Positions 1 to 11,991 of a DNA stretch of 64,000 bases are shown in pieces. The DNA is from Gerris lacustris (taxonomy: Eukaryota; Arthropoda; Insecta; Hemiptera; Gerridae), in assembly GCA_951217055.1 (NCBI GenBank), contig OX578285.1, positions 47,990,024-48,054,023 of the forward strand. The letters are read 5' to 3'. Below the pieces are notes generated by a model, which was not told the DNA's origin, did not search any database, and saw only the letters and a list, made by a program, of their open reading frames with translations. Each line of letters starts with the position of its first letter. The stretch's first letter is position 1. The translations under genes were made by a program, and so were the position numbers.

Positions 1-2097
1 AGCTATAGACTTGAAATTTGTATAAGTTAAACTTTTTTGCCCAAAAACAGAAAATCTATTGCAGACTAAAGGTAAATTTTCCAAGACCTAACTCCAGCGA
101 TAGACGCTCAACGCGACATGCCAACTCAGAAGAGGAGTCCTCAGTCCTCAGCGACTATAGCTGCAATCGCTTCTAGGAAAATAAAGCTTTTTCAACACTC
201 AAACTCTGCGATCAATTGTGGATAAATCGGAATATTTTATATTTTTTGTAATTTTCAAGTTAGGTATCATTTCAAAGGTACTGAGATGTAGATTACAAAT
301 ATATATCGTGTTTCCTAAATAGCGGCCATTTTACCCCCCGAAAAAATTAAAACGTCACGCAAAAAAAGTCCCCTCTTCTACCGGGATTACGACAGGTCCT
401 AAAACTAAGGCAAAAATACAAAAATATGCATCTCTGTGGTCCAATGATATTTCCGAGAGTTGATATAAAAATTCAAATTTTAAAAAATGTCGGTGGCCGT
501 AACTCATCAAGTGCCCTAATTTTTTATTATTCGAAAATTCGAAGTTGGGTATCATTTTAACCCAACTTCGAATAAGGATAATATATGTACACCTTGCTTC
601 TTAAAAGTGAACTTTTTATACATATTTTCGTTTAAAAATAATAATAATATATTTATGAATTCTTATGACCAAAGAAACCCTTTTCGTAACTTGCTTGCAA
701 GTACTTGATGGGATTTTTTTCTGTGATATAAAGAGTAAAATCAAGGAAATCAATTAGCCCTAGAAAAACTGAGTATAACTTATTATTATTTTACAACGAA
801 AATGATGAAATGAATAAGCCTACGATTTAACAATAGACAAATTTGAAACTCTATAAAGCACCTAGGACCTAGCCAAATTTGTTAAATAGTTAGTGGATAA
901 TACATTTGTTAATTAAAAAGTAAAATTAATGTGAAATTCTTTAACTGACAACATCCAAATGTGTCATGGGTCAGTGGAGGGGGGCCCGGAATTGACCTTT
1001 GGCCTAGGGCCCGGCAAGACCTTAATCCGTCACTGACTACATCATATAATTATAAATTATAACATCATTCATTCCATTAGTAAATATTAATATAATACTC
1101 TCCAAATCGTAGTTTGGAGTCTATACATTATATAAAAAAATAGCCTATCAAAACTAAGTAATATAGTAATAAATTATCAATAAAGATAAAATAAATGAGG
1201 AAATAAACATAGTCAAAACCAATTAGACTGTAATAGGAAGTTATTGCACAATCATCAACCATTGGTGCATTAATTTAATTACCAGTCACTTCTCTCAATA
1301 CGGCAGTTGCACCAGTAAATATTTAATAACTCTAGTTCTAGGACAAATTAATAAAATAATAAATACTCAATTTAAAGAGCATTAGAGTGAGGTTTAAGCA
1401 CCTCATTATAGAAATTAAATCGGTCAAAAATTGTGAACCCCATAAGAGCTCAAAGTCAAAAAATGTTTTTAAAAAATTATCAGTTTAACTCTATTAAGGT
1501 AAAACCAATGGACGTCTGACAAAAAAATCATAGAACCAATGTTGTAAATATTTTAAAATCAGTTACCGCTTTTTAATCTGCTTTTCGATACGACTTACCG
1601 TTTAGCTCCAATAAGCCTTTCAAAACAACTTTAAATTTGAGCCCGCCATCTTTAATTTCTTAAACGGGGTAAAATTTAAAATTAAAAAAATCGGGTTTTT
1701 CCAGTCGGTTTGGGCCAATTTCAACCAAAAAAGGCAAGATGGATATTGTAATTAGTGGCATAACTATGGGACCGGATTGCGGCCAAGGGGCCCCCAAATC
1801 CAAAAATAACTGTAGGTCCGAATTACGGGCGGACTCCGGTGTCAAAGAGCCCCCAAACATAAATAAAAAACATGAAACTACTATCTTTGTACCAATGTCG
1901 GTAGAGGCCCTTTTAGAGCATAATAAAATCTAGCTTGGAATTGTACTTCTATACTATTGTAAAGGGACCCCATTCAGCTCTGAACGCAAATGTTTTTTTG
2001 TTATGCATTTTTTTTGGTAAGTTTGGGAGGCAAAGTTGATTCACGCATCGGAAATTAAACAGACACAAATACAAAACTTGACCAACAGTACATATGT
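1..2097. other. Intergenic DNA, no gene seen
   Basis: AT-rich sequence with many stops in all frames. G/C-rich patches around 975-1030 (with GGGGGGCCCGG) and 1740-1860 look like ends of old DNA transposons. They resemble the patches near 2620 and 3170, but no complete element can be delimited. Short open frames here have no recognisable domain. Confidence 0.5.
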
Positions 2098-2388
2098 ATG
2101 TATTTGAAATTCGTCCCCACCAAACATCTTTTTCTGTTAGGACAAACTCAAATCCTAAGAAGAATAGTCCACGCTCCTTTCTATGTTTCAAACTTCACCC
2201 TTCACAACGACCTTAAAGTCCCTTTCGTCCATAATCTAGCCATATCCCGATATAAATCCTTCCATGACTCCATATCCCAACACCCCAATCCTTTAATTCA
2301 CAACCCGTCATTACCATTCATTCCTGGAAATCCTCCTCGACGTCTAAAGAGGCAGTGGCCACCTGATTTATTAAACAATGCTTAACTT
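2098..2388 (+). pseudogene. LINE (jockey-like) reverse-transcriptase ORF, C-terminal tail
   Basis: A 95-codon frame ending in TAA. From about residue 18 it reads like the C-terminal end of jockey-type non-LTR retrotransposon ORF2: ILRRIVHAPFYVSN, then an HNDLKVP segment, an HPNPL motif and a final RRLKRQWPPDL before the stop. In the family this region lies after the RT domain and just before the 3' UTR. Here the RT domain is absent, so this is a 5'-truncated copy, the usual product of incomplete reverse transcription. The first ~15 codons match a different repeat, seen again at 3068, so the LINE part probably starts near 2143. The AATAAA-like A-rich stretch near 2540-2560 may be its tail. Recognition is from memory of the family pattern. 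Confidence 0.6.
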
Positions 2389-2544
2389 CTAAACATATGT
2401 TGTATCAATTGTATTAATTCAAGCTAGTATCTGTGAGTACTGTTAATGGAAAGTTCCTCACTTCAAGTCACTCAAGTCATTGTAAAAACACATATCAAAA
2501 TTGCTTATAACATGTAAAATTATGTAGTTGCAATTTTCTAATAA

Positions 2545-3250
2545 ATTTAATAAAAAGGACAAACTTGGCCTCAGAAATTCTTAAAACTCATCTTTTTGCA
2601 ATTAAATTTTAAACAATTTTCCGGGGGTGGACCCCCCCTTTATTTGTTCAAAGGGGCCCAGATGCTAAGTTAATCACTGATTGTGAAGAACATTCCTAAT
2701 GTGTCATGAGTATGGAAGTTTGAATTTTATAGGGTTTCATTTAGTTACTTAGATTTGTTATCTTATTCAATATGGTCAATGTTAATTTATAGGAGAGAAA
2801 CTGACACACAAATCATATTGACGTACTGATATTAATATTTTTTACTAGTAATGCAACGTTTGTAAAAAAAAGCGTTAAGTACTTAATTATTTTGATTTGT
2901 TTCCTCTTAATCTCACCAATGTCCATCGCGATCAGCGATTGTCATTGTTGCAAACAATTTATATTATGTATTTTATAAAGTGTAAAAGAAGGTTTTTTAA
3001 TAATACTTACCAGCTACAAAACTACTCAATTATTTGTTTTTTTAGCCCATCTTAGTTAAACATCAAAATTCGTCCCCACCAAACATCTTTTCCTCTAAGG
3101 ACAAAATTGCCCTTAGAAATCCTTAAAACTCATATATTGGTAAATAAATTTAAAAAAATGCCGGGGGAGGGAGGACCCCTCCCCGTTATTTGTCAAAGGG
3201 GCCCAGCTGCTAGTTTGCCCAGGGGCCCGGAAATCCTCTCAGCGGCCCTG
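2545..3250. repeat. Two related transposon-end fragments
   Basis: The stretches 2555-2680 and 3098-3215 share a layout: ...AAATTCTTAAAACTCAT (2572) versus ...AAATCCTTAAAACTCAT (3116), then an AT-rich run, a CCGGGGG block, a C-run, TTATTTGT and CAAAGGGGCCCAG. The second copy also carries the sequence AAATTCGTCCCCACCAAACA, found again at 2106. They look like ends of a non-autonomous DNA transposon family. No coding remnant is visible. Confidence 0.5.
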
Positions 3251-3399
3251 CTAGTATACTAGTATGAAAATGAAAATAAAAATTGACAATTATCAATTAT
3301 TAGACTAATGGACACGTTAACCCCCGTCCTAGTGAACAACGATCTTAAAGTTAAAGGCAAGACTTAAAGGTGTAATTTTAAAAAATAAAATATATCGGA

Positions 3400-3686
3400 C
3401 TCGGTTGTTTGGCCCATCTCTGTACTTGTGATGTGTTTATGAAAACGCTCTCTGGCCGCCCTCTCGCTAGAACCTCCCCCTATAATACCACCCTATTTTC
3501 AAGGGGGTTACCGTGCGAAGGGTCTCCCAGGTTTATTTTCATCTGGTCTTCTGCCAAGATAAGTCGGTTGGAGATTTTCCGTGGTAAATTTGTTTTTGAG
3601 TTTTTAAACTCAGTGTTTTGGTTTAACTGTTATCATCAAGCAGCAAGCTGTCTTCGCCAGCGGAACTCATCGCTTCCACCCGAGCG
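3400..3686 (+). other. GC-richer block ending at a possible splice donor
   Basis: This block is less AT-rich than its surroundings. It contains TATAATA (3481), a TCAGTG-like initiator near 3609 and ends GAGCG|GTATGT at 3686. It could be a 5' non-coding exon of a plus-strand gene, for example the TTC5 homologue whose start is missing. The frame 3409-3711 through it has no recognisable domain. This is only a suggestion. Confidence 0.2.
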
Positions 3687-3711
3687 GTATGTTTTTCAAT
3701 CCTTTTTTTAA

Positions 3712-4440
3712 TACAAAACAAAGTCGTTATCATGATTTACGCGAAACTTGTTGAATGAAATTGATTAAAAATTCAGCTTATAATCTAGGAATTAAATCGG
3801 TTGAAGTATTAGAAGCTGTCTGTTCTACTGTATTCGTGGATTAACTTATATTCTTAAGTTCACCCCTCGAATTATCGGATTAACGAACGAAAACCGTAAC
3901 TTATTTACAACTTGACTTAGTTGACAATATATTAACAGGTTAATATTTCTTGTCGGCTATCAAATATACCAGAGTTTAACAAGTCGGCGAATGCTCTCTT
4001 GACCCCTGTTTTCACGGAAATTCTTTCTATCAAATATAGTTTTGAGTTTTGTAGACGATAACACCGGTAAACAACTCTTATCATCCAGTTGTTGTCAAAC
4101 AGAGCCACGAATACCTCAACTAAAATGTATTTAGTTATTCACTAATACGTTTCATTGTCGCTCACTACTTACCTAAAATATAAATCTTTTAGCTAGGAAA
4201 TTTCCCTTACACCTGTTTCTCCTTCTCAGAAAGATTCATCGTGTGAATGATAAACACGTAATTTGTTATCGATGTTTTTATTTGTTTTATTATTACTCTA
4301 TTTTCTACACCTTATTGGTTTTTGTATGTTAATTATCAAATTATGCTGAGAATTTAAAAATATCAAATGACGGATAATTTTATCCAGGCGAAGAAATAGT
4401 CTTTGTCAAAAGGGCTCAGTTGTCTGTTCGCATTGGATTA
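3712..4440. other. No gene seen
   Basis: AT-rich sequence without a convincing reading frame, repeat or RNA gene. Confidence 0.5.
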
Positions 4441-5215
4441 CAGTAGAGTCTCGCTTATCCGGACCCCGCTAGTCCGGACATCCGTATAATCCGGACGGGC
4501 CAAAAACTATGTACAAATTGTAACCAGAGACTTTTCTGATTTATGAATTGTTAAGATTATCAGGGTTTCTGGTTTTATTGTTTATTAATTTTTTTTTTAA
4601 ATTGTTCCTAGTTAGTTTACAGGTGTATATTCCGACACGAGGAATACCCGGTATTTTCGTTAAAAATAAACAGATTAAGAATAATTAGGAATAAGTAAGA
4701 ACATCGATAAATCTGTTTCGGTTCCATAGAAATGTAGGGGGGAGGATATAATGGTAGTGTATTCCAAGAAATACAATTATATGTGACTGAGATGTGGAGA
4801 GGGTTTTAAGAAACATGTAGCGGCGGCTCAACGCAGTTCCATGAAATTTCGCCAAGCCGACAATGTCTAATGTAACTTTTTGTGAAATGATTATGGCTCC
4901 TCGAATTTCATATTGGAACACAGCCTGTTTCTCAGGAAGTCCCTTCTATACCTGCACCTGCTTAATAGATTGTCATTTTATTTTAATTCATTTGATATTT
5001 GGACAAGTTACAGCCCTTAACTTAAATAGTGTTATACCTATACGTTGTATACAAGCATGCTTTGGAGACTTATAAAGTAATACGATAAAAACCTCGATTT
5101 CAATAGTTTTACCCCACTAAAGCTTGCATTTTAAATCTGATTCCGTTTAATCCGGACTTTCGGTAATCCGGACTGGGTCCGGTCCCGTCAAACCCGGATT
5201 AGCGAGACTCTACTG
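4441..5215. mobile_element. pogo/Tigger-type non-autonomous DNA transposon
   Basis: It starts CAGTAGAGTCTCGCTTATCC and ends with the matching inverted terminus ...TTAGCGAGACTCTACTG. It is flanked by TA on both sides (4439-4440 and 5216-5217), the target duplication of the Tc1/mariner superfamily. Tandem TCCGGAC motifs lie inside both ends. The CAGTAGAGTCTCGCTTATCCGGAC type of terminus is familiar from pogo-like elements. The 775-bp interior holds no recognisable transposase, so the copy is non-autonomous. Confidence 0.75.
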
Positions 5216-5683
5216 TACTAAGCTTTCGTCTGGTGCATTAATTATCATCTTATTTATTACTTATTTATCTTTGGAAAATTCAATATAATATAAGTGCAGA
5301 TAGTTCAATACTTATAACTAACTGACAGATCGTTTCTGGTTTATTAATTGGTAATTTAGTACTCGCCTGTGCTTAGTTTGTACCTGCTTAGGTTGTGGCA
5401 TTTACCAATCTATAGATGAATCTGTGACTAGTTTGCAGTTTAACCTAGAATGCTAATGGTAGTCGAATCGACGAGCACAGTTCGATCCTTAACATTTCAC
5501 GCTCTTATGTGATAGTTATGGATACCCCATACTTCTGCAGTGCTTGCACTGGTTGTGGTAACGCACCTGCCAGTGCAGCAGTAGAAGTTTTTTTGAGCAC
5601 ACACTCGTTTTCTGGTAAATTTCTGTCAAAGATACTTCGTCGATTCAACTAACGTTTAGTGAGAAACTTAATTAATTGGGTAC

Positions 5684-5729
5684 TTATTTACTTGGGTACA
5701 TACCAATAAGTATGTACCCAAGTAAATAA
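5684..5729. repeat. Perfect 20-bp inverted repeat
   Basis: Arm 5684-5703 (TTATTTACTTGGGTACATAC) is the exact reverse complement of 5710-5729, with a 6-base spacer. The right arm starts the duplicated block that follows. Confidence 0.9.
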
Positions 5730-6128
5730 GGTTCTATAGGGAAAGAGTTTACCTGGGTACATACAAATAAGTATGTACCCAAGTAAATAAGGTTCCATAG
5801 GGTAAGAGTTTACCTGGGTACATACCATATACATATTGTAAAATATGGGGAAATGAAATAAAATAAATGAATAGACAAACTTAATGGGGATGTTGAAAAG
5901 CTCTGGGGGTTTTGTATGGGGTTAAGAAAGGGGAAGAAAAGAAAAGAAAAAAGGATGTACCCGAGTAAATAAGGTTCCATAGGGAAAGAGTTTACCTGGG
6001 TACATACCATATACATATTGTAAAATATGGGGAAATGAAATAAAATAAAGTAATAGACAAACCTAATGGGGATGTTGAAAAGCTCTGGGGGTTTTGTATG
6101 GGGTTAAGAAAGGGGAAGAAAAGAAAAG
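5710..6128 (+). repeat. Nested tandem duplication
   Basis: A ~59-bp unit (GTATGTACCCAAGTAAATAA ... TTTACCTGGGTACATAC) occurs at 5710 and 5771 and again at ~5953. The larger block 5773-5948 is repeated almost unchanged at 5955-6128, an offset of 182 bp, including the segment GATGTTGAAAAGCTCTGGGG. No coding content. Confidence 0.85.
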
Positions 6129-7314
6129 TCTATTATGTCACACTTATGTAACATAAAGTGACCAAATCCATTAGTCCAATCATTAAGTTAGACAAAGGGA
6201 CATTTAGTCAATGTATTTTAGGATCAGCGATTTTCTTTGAAGAAGAGAATTTAAAGAAGACACTTTTTAATCCTTGGAAAGAAATATGTAGGTGAGAGAA
6301 AGATGAAGATTGACGTACATTTTACAACATATTTATAAACATAAAATAACTTGTATTTTTTTTTTTTTTTTTTTGTACAAATATGAATAAAGAAAAATTT
6401 GTATTTTTTAATGAAAAAATACAAGTTTTTTTTTTTATGACATAAACCCTTACTAATCCATCCGAGTTGACCAATATAAGTCAACCCGGATGGATTAAAA
6501 CCAATTCACCTCATTTTTAAGGTAAATTGAAGGTCCCCAAGTAAACAAGTGCCAATTTCGGATGTATTCTGATGTTCCTACTACCTTATTATTTTTTTTT
6601 TTTAATCAAATGTTCGTGTATCATATTTAACAATTTTTATAATGAATCCTTAATAGTTGTCTGTTTATAAAAGTGTAGTTTCAACCCAAAAATTTTCTTT
6701 TCTACGTTAGTCAAATAGACAAAGTTTTAGTAATATCAGCCATCTAATTACCAATAGCATTGCTGGGTTGAGGGGCCTACACATTGGCAGATCGCCTGGG
6801 AGCTTCGCATCAACGCCTGTGTTTAACAATTAGTATTAATGTCGCTCCACTTTTACTTTGACTTAATATGATTTAATTAATATGCTAATTTAAGTGTAAT
6901 TTATATATATATGATACAAAATAAATTAGTATGGACCATTCAGCAATTGGAGGCCAACATCCATTCAGAAATTGAAGGATAAAGCCATTAAACATTGTAA
7001 AAGGTTCACACCTTAGAAAAAGCGTGACAGTGTGAAGAGCATAATTTTGGTTTTTTAAAGGATGTAATTTTCATAACTAAATAAAATGTATTTAAAAAAA
7101 GTGTGTTTTCTGTTTAAGAATCATTAATTGCAAATTATTATAAAATGAAAGTTATTCCATTTTAAAACGCTCTAGTGAAATATGGGCCGCCCATTATATA
7201 CACATTATTAAGTCCATGTTTTTGCACTGAGCAATATTTGTAAATCAAAATTGTATACCTTTAAAACTCATACAAAAGGATTTATTTCATTGCTTAGATT
7301 AAAATAAAATTAGA
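6129..7314. other. No gene seen; one inverted repeat
   Basis: AT-rich. 6456-6497 forms an imperfect palindrome (AATCCATCCGAGTTGAC / GTCAACCCGGATGGATT). T-runs occur at 6357-6374 and 6427-6437. Nothing else is recognisable. Confidence 0.5.
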
Positions 7315-8008
7315 CATTCACATAACACACTCTAACTCTTTTAAATTTCTTATATTTAATTGTCCTAAGATGGCCTTAGGCATCCATGTAACACTCATAA
7401 CTCCATTTAATTTCCTACTTTTAATTGTCCAAAGAGGGCCTTAGGCATTCACGTTACACTCATAACTCCATTTAATTTCCTACTTTTAATTGTCCAAAGA
7501 GGGCCTTAGGCATCCACGTAACACTTATAACTCCATTTTATTTCTTACTTTTAACTGTCCAAAGAGGGCCTTAGGCATTCACATAACACTCATAACTTCA
7601 TTTAATTTCCTACTTTTAATTGTCCAAAGAGGGCCTTAGGCATCCACGTAACACTCATAACTCCATTTTATTTCTTACTTTTAACTGTCCAAAGAGGGCC
7701 TTAGGCATCCATGTTACACTCATAACTCCATTTAATTTCCTACTTTTAATTGTCCTAAGAGGGCCTTAGGCATCCACGTAACACTCATAACTCCATTTTA
7801 TTTCTTACTTTTAACTGTCCTAAGATGGCCTTAGGCATCCATGTAACACTCATAACTCCATTTAATTTCCTACTTTTAATTGTCCAAAGAGGGCCTTAGG
7901 CATTCACGTTACACTCATAACTCCATTTAATTTCCTACTTTTAATTGTCCAAAGAGGGCCTTAGGCATCCACGTAACACTCATAACTCCATTCAATTTCC
8001 TACTTTTT
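7315..8008 (+). repeat. 65-bp minisatellite, about 11 copies
   Basis: Head-to-tail units start at about 7315, 7381, 7446, 7511, 7576, 7641, 7706, 7771, 7836, 7901 and 7966. Each carries CATAACTCCATTTAATTTCC and ends in GGCCTTAGG. Units carrying the variants ATTTTATTTCTTAC and TTAACTGTCC (7511, 7641, 7771) alternate with the commoner type. Variants at 7316-7446 recur at 7771-7901, 455 bp away (seven units), so a longer-period repeat sits on top of the 65-bp one. Confidence 0.95.
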
Positions 8009-8911
8009 TTTTAATAATCCTGCACTAGCAATCTAATTGCAAGAACTCTTTAGCTTTGTGCTAACCCTCTTATTTTTCCTGTCCTTTTAATGGTCCCATG
8101 GATCGTTTGGAAATTGTTTAGGACAGGTTTTATACACATGCGCTAACATTGTACTGTATTAAAACATCCTAAGGTTGAAACGGGTTTATGACTGTAATTC
8201 ACACCTTATTAAAAAAAAATATATGTATTCAAGGAAACCTTCCTTTTACTGTTTGTGACAATTCGCAAAACTGCTCACTACTATTGCAAATAGCAAGGAA
8301 ACAAATACTTTCAACAATTTGTCTACACTTTATCATTATATTTGTTTAAATTATTTGTTTAGGCCCATATCCGATGAGTTTTCCTCTTTAATTTACTATT
8401 ATTTTTGCTATTATTACTTATGTTTCTTCTGAATATTTTTACTGAATACAATTATTTAGGTAATATTCAACATTTTCAATCCAGTTTGTTGACAAATCAT
8501 CGTCATAAATACATTTAAAAATAATTAATGAAATGCAATTGGTCGTGATATAATTAATGCTAAATCAATGAAAGACTGGAGCGTGATCATGACCCAAGCT
8601 CTATTCTTTTAGATTAGTATTAGTTATATGACTACCGATTACATTTATAATTATTTTAAATGTATTTATAACAACGCTTGGTTAACAAACAAATAGTTTT
8701 GAGAATTGTCCAAGTGTAGGGACAAAATATTACCTACATTTTTGTTTTTATATTAAAAAAAAAAAAATTGTATAAGTATATAATACAGACTCAAGGTTAA
8801 TTTTTCGGTTGCCTGTTTCAGTGGTTGGAAGCCCAAAGCAGACCCCTGGTATGTATTATAGTTTGACTATATTATGTATTAAGACGGTACATACATATGT
8901 ATGTACTCAAT
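8009..8911. other. No gene seen
   Basis: AT-rich sequence with no convincing coding frame. A 20-bp palindrome, GTACATACATATGTATGTAC, lies at 8887-8906 just before the next inverted repeat. Confidence 0.5.
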
Positions 8912-9023
8912 GGTACATACATATGTGTACCATTGAGTTATTCCAAAGATAATAGAGAAATCTGTGTTATGCAGCTCCTAATAATACCTTGGAATAACTC
9001 AATGGTACACATATGTATGTACC
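8912..9023. repeat. Perfect 35-bp inverted repeat with 42-base loop
   Basis: 8912-8946 is the exact reverse complement of 8989-9023. The arms include GGTACATACATATGTGTACC, which is itself nearly palindromic. This is probably the end pair of a small element or a cruciform-prone sequence. No RNA gene is claimed. Confidence 0.9.
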
Positions 9024-11991
9024 GACTTATCTCAATCTATAATTAACTTGTTTTAATTTTTTTTTTTCTTCCTGCAATCAAATAATATGCCAGCAAAGAG
9101 CAAATAGGTGCTAATAAGTGAATAAAAATATCTAAAATATTTTTAAAAAATTAAAATATCAAAAATTTCTTAAAAAGTGTTTTTTAAAGCTTTGAAGCGA
9201 TAGTGCACCACCTAAGTGTCATTCGATTGGGCCAAAATTTTACATATGATAGTTTCTAATGCATACACAAGTTATACGAGGTTAGACTTTTTCAAATTCA
9301 AAATTTTTTTTTTTTCGGCCCACCCTATTGTGCGATGACATGCAGGATCAAGTTAGACATTGATAATATATTTTTACATTTTTTTAAAATGACAAAAGTC
9401 ATATCTTATAAGAACTTGTAACACAACGCAAGTGCATTTGTATGAACGATATTATGGTGTAACCAAAATATAATTTGTACTCAATAAAATTTGTACACAC
9501 ATAAAATATAGTTTATTTTTAACCGCCCTAGGTATTTGTGCTATCTGGGGCCGGGTACAAGAGGAATCTATCTTGTGGGTCCACCGGTATAAAAAGGTTG
9601 GGAAACACTGTATTTTAAGATATATTCTAAATTATCTGATGTAACAGTTAACCACCATCTACACCATGTTGCAGAATTTTAGAAACCACTTAAACATTCA
9701 TTAGAGTGGGGTGTGGTTAAACCTCAACTAATGGGATATGTAGCCAGTTTTTACTTCATTTTATTATATACATTTCAAATAAATTGAGTGTCAAAAATCA
9801 ATTGGATAATAAACAATCAAACTCTTAAAAGGAACTTGCCTATCTTAGTAAGGTAGACTGAATATAGTAAAAATATTGTATGAAAACAAAATTAGTAATG
9901 TATGGATTGGTCCACATCAAGGGTTTTGACTCCGACATATCTAGGGGACATAAACAGAAGTAAGGTATTTTGACATTACTGATATACAAGGTTGTTTGGA
10001 GAATTAATCAGTTCAAATTAATAGCCAGTTACCAAGTCAGTTGAATTGCCTTAACGCCGGGACTACCCACTCAATTAACTATATACACTAATTATTAATT
10101 ATGTATAATGAACAAGGGGAAATTCTATTAGCAGCTGCTCTGCTTCAATTATTCAAACTAGTGGGTGAAGCTTGGGGGGGGGGGGGGGAGGGGGAGGGGG
10201 GTCCTTCTTTGTAGTAATTTTAAGAAATAAGAACTTACAAATATTTTATTTATAAAAAAAATATTCATCTAATATTTTTCCTCTCCTGGCTCCCTGAGAC
10301 TCGTCAAAACAAACAGATACTAAGCCACATTATAAAACAGTCCAGTATACAAAGCTTTCATTTGGGCATATTGTGAAACTAAATTGAAAAGTTTGGACAT
10401 TTGGCATAGTTGTTTATTGATGTTTGTAAATGAATATGTCAATGGTCCGGAAATTTCTGAGAGGAGAGTATGACCATCATTTTAGAGAATAGGCCCAATT
10501 TTTCTGTTTAACCCAAATATTTAGAAAAAGGATGGGCTAAGAGAAAGTAAAAAGTTGCGTCGGATAGGGAAGATTTACCTTAGAAAGTTAATCCATTAGA
10601 ATTTTTGGAAAATTTACTATAAAACTGTGTTCATTATTTTAGGTTTTACATAAGCTGGTTCTAATATAAAGAAAAATCAAAATTACTGTAAATAAATCAC
10701 AAAAACGTTCATTAAACTTTAAAGTATAAGCAATTTGGTAATGAAAAGCACTGCCTAGAAAATAGATAAAGGCTGATTTATAAAATTATATTAATATAAT
10801 ATAAAATCTGGACTGTATTTAAAAGAAAGGGATTGAAACAATAAAAAAATGACAGGTTTTCACAAAATATCGTATAATAATAAAAAATAAATGATAATTA
10901 CAGTTGGTGCAAATAATAAAATTAATTTACTGTTATGGAAGGAGTAAAAAAGGGAAGGTGGGAACTTGGTGGAAGGTACCTGTGGTAGAAATAGTATGTT
11001 GATGAAGAAGGTTGCATGTGTGGGTGAAATATCTGGTGAAATGTCCGGGAGACGGCAATCACCAGGATGACCAGATTGACAGAAGTCCTGACAGGAGGCC
11101 AATCAGCTGATTGCAGATCGGACGATTCCAAGTCTTCAAATCAAAGCAAACTTGCTGGTCTGATAGACCGACTTAAGAGTGAATTTAAATGATTTTTCAG
11201 TTGAGTTCAGATTGAACGTTGAAGAAGGACTGACTTAAGGAAAGGAAGCGGAGGAAGGAGTAGGGAGTAAAGGAAGATGGAGGAGTCCAGGTGTCAACAT
11301 AATTAAGTTAAAACATTAGAAGTAATGATCTCCCTTGGACTCAGTGAAACATTAATTATATTTACTCAAACATCTGTCATAACCAACTTTAAGAAACTAA
11401 TAAAAATCAATTAAAATTAGAAAAAAAATAATTAAAAGAATCTAAATTAAAATTTACTGAAAATGTCTATTTAATTTGTACTTAAGGAAAAACTTGAGCT
11501 TCCGAGGTATTAGGAAAATCATTTTGACCCTTATTTGTAGAGAAAAATGTCATCTTTAATTAAGTGCCCTAAATGAAATTTTAGGTAAAGCTAACCTTTT
11601 TATAGATATTTGTGGAAAAAAAAAAAAAAAAAAATTGAAACTACTTTCCAAGATTACTTTTAGGACTTCATATTATGTTCAATTTCAAACAACAATGATC
11701 TAAATCAAAACTTTCTGATTTAGTTCTGCAATGTTTCCTTTGATGACTGGACTAAGATTGAATAGGTTTACTTTAAAACGAAGATTTTTGTCAAGTAGGA
11801 TTTCCTTCCAATGTCTGAGATTACCGAAGTTAATGGAAGCATTAAACAATAAAATTGTTTGTGGTGGGGGCCCCTAGGTGGCCTGTCGCCTATGCCTATC
11901 CGGCCTTGCTTTAGTTGCCATGCTAGTCAACATTTTAGATATCAATGTTAGACTCACCTTAGTGTAATCTTTATACATACTTTACCATTTA
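9024..11991. other. No host gene seen; fragments of elements
   Basis: AT-rich. GGTTGGGAAACACTG at 9596-9610 matches a typical hAT terminal inverted repeat (reverse complement CAGTGTTTCCCAACC), but I found no partner end. 10174-10201 is a purine run starting with 15 G. 10860-11131 has a minus-strand open frame with no supported product. Confidence 0.45.

Noticed and set aside
3409..3711. A 100-codon plus-strand frame.
   Set aside because: Unrecognisable as protein. The block is better viewed as possible non-coding 5' sequence.
7315..8008. CRISPR-like repeat array.
   Set aside because: Units are contiguous with no unique spacers, and the sequence is eukaryotic.
10860..11131. A minus-strand frame containing NLVILVIAVSR, reminiscent of a rhodopsin-type GPCR TM1.
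   Set aside because: Only ~10 residues fit, no second membrane segment or splice site supports it, and no further exons were seen.
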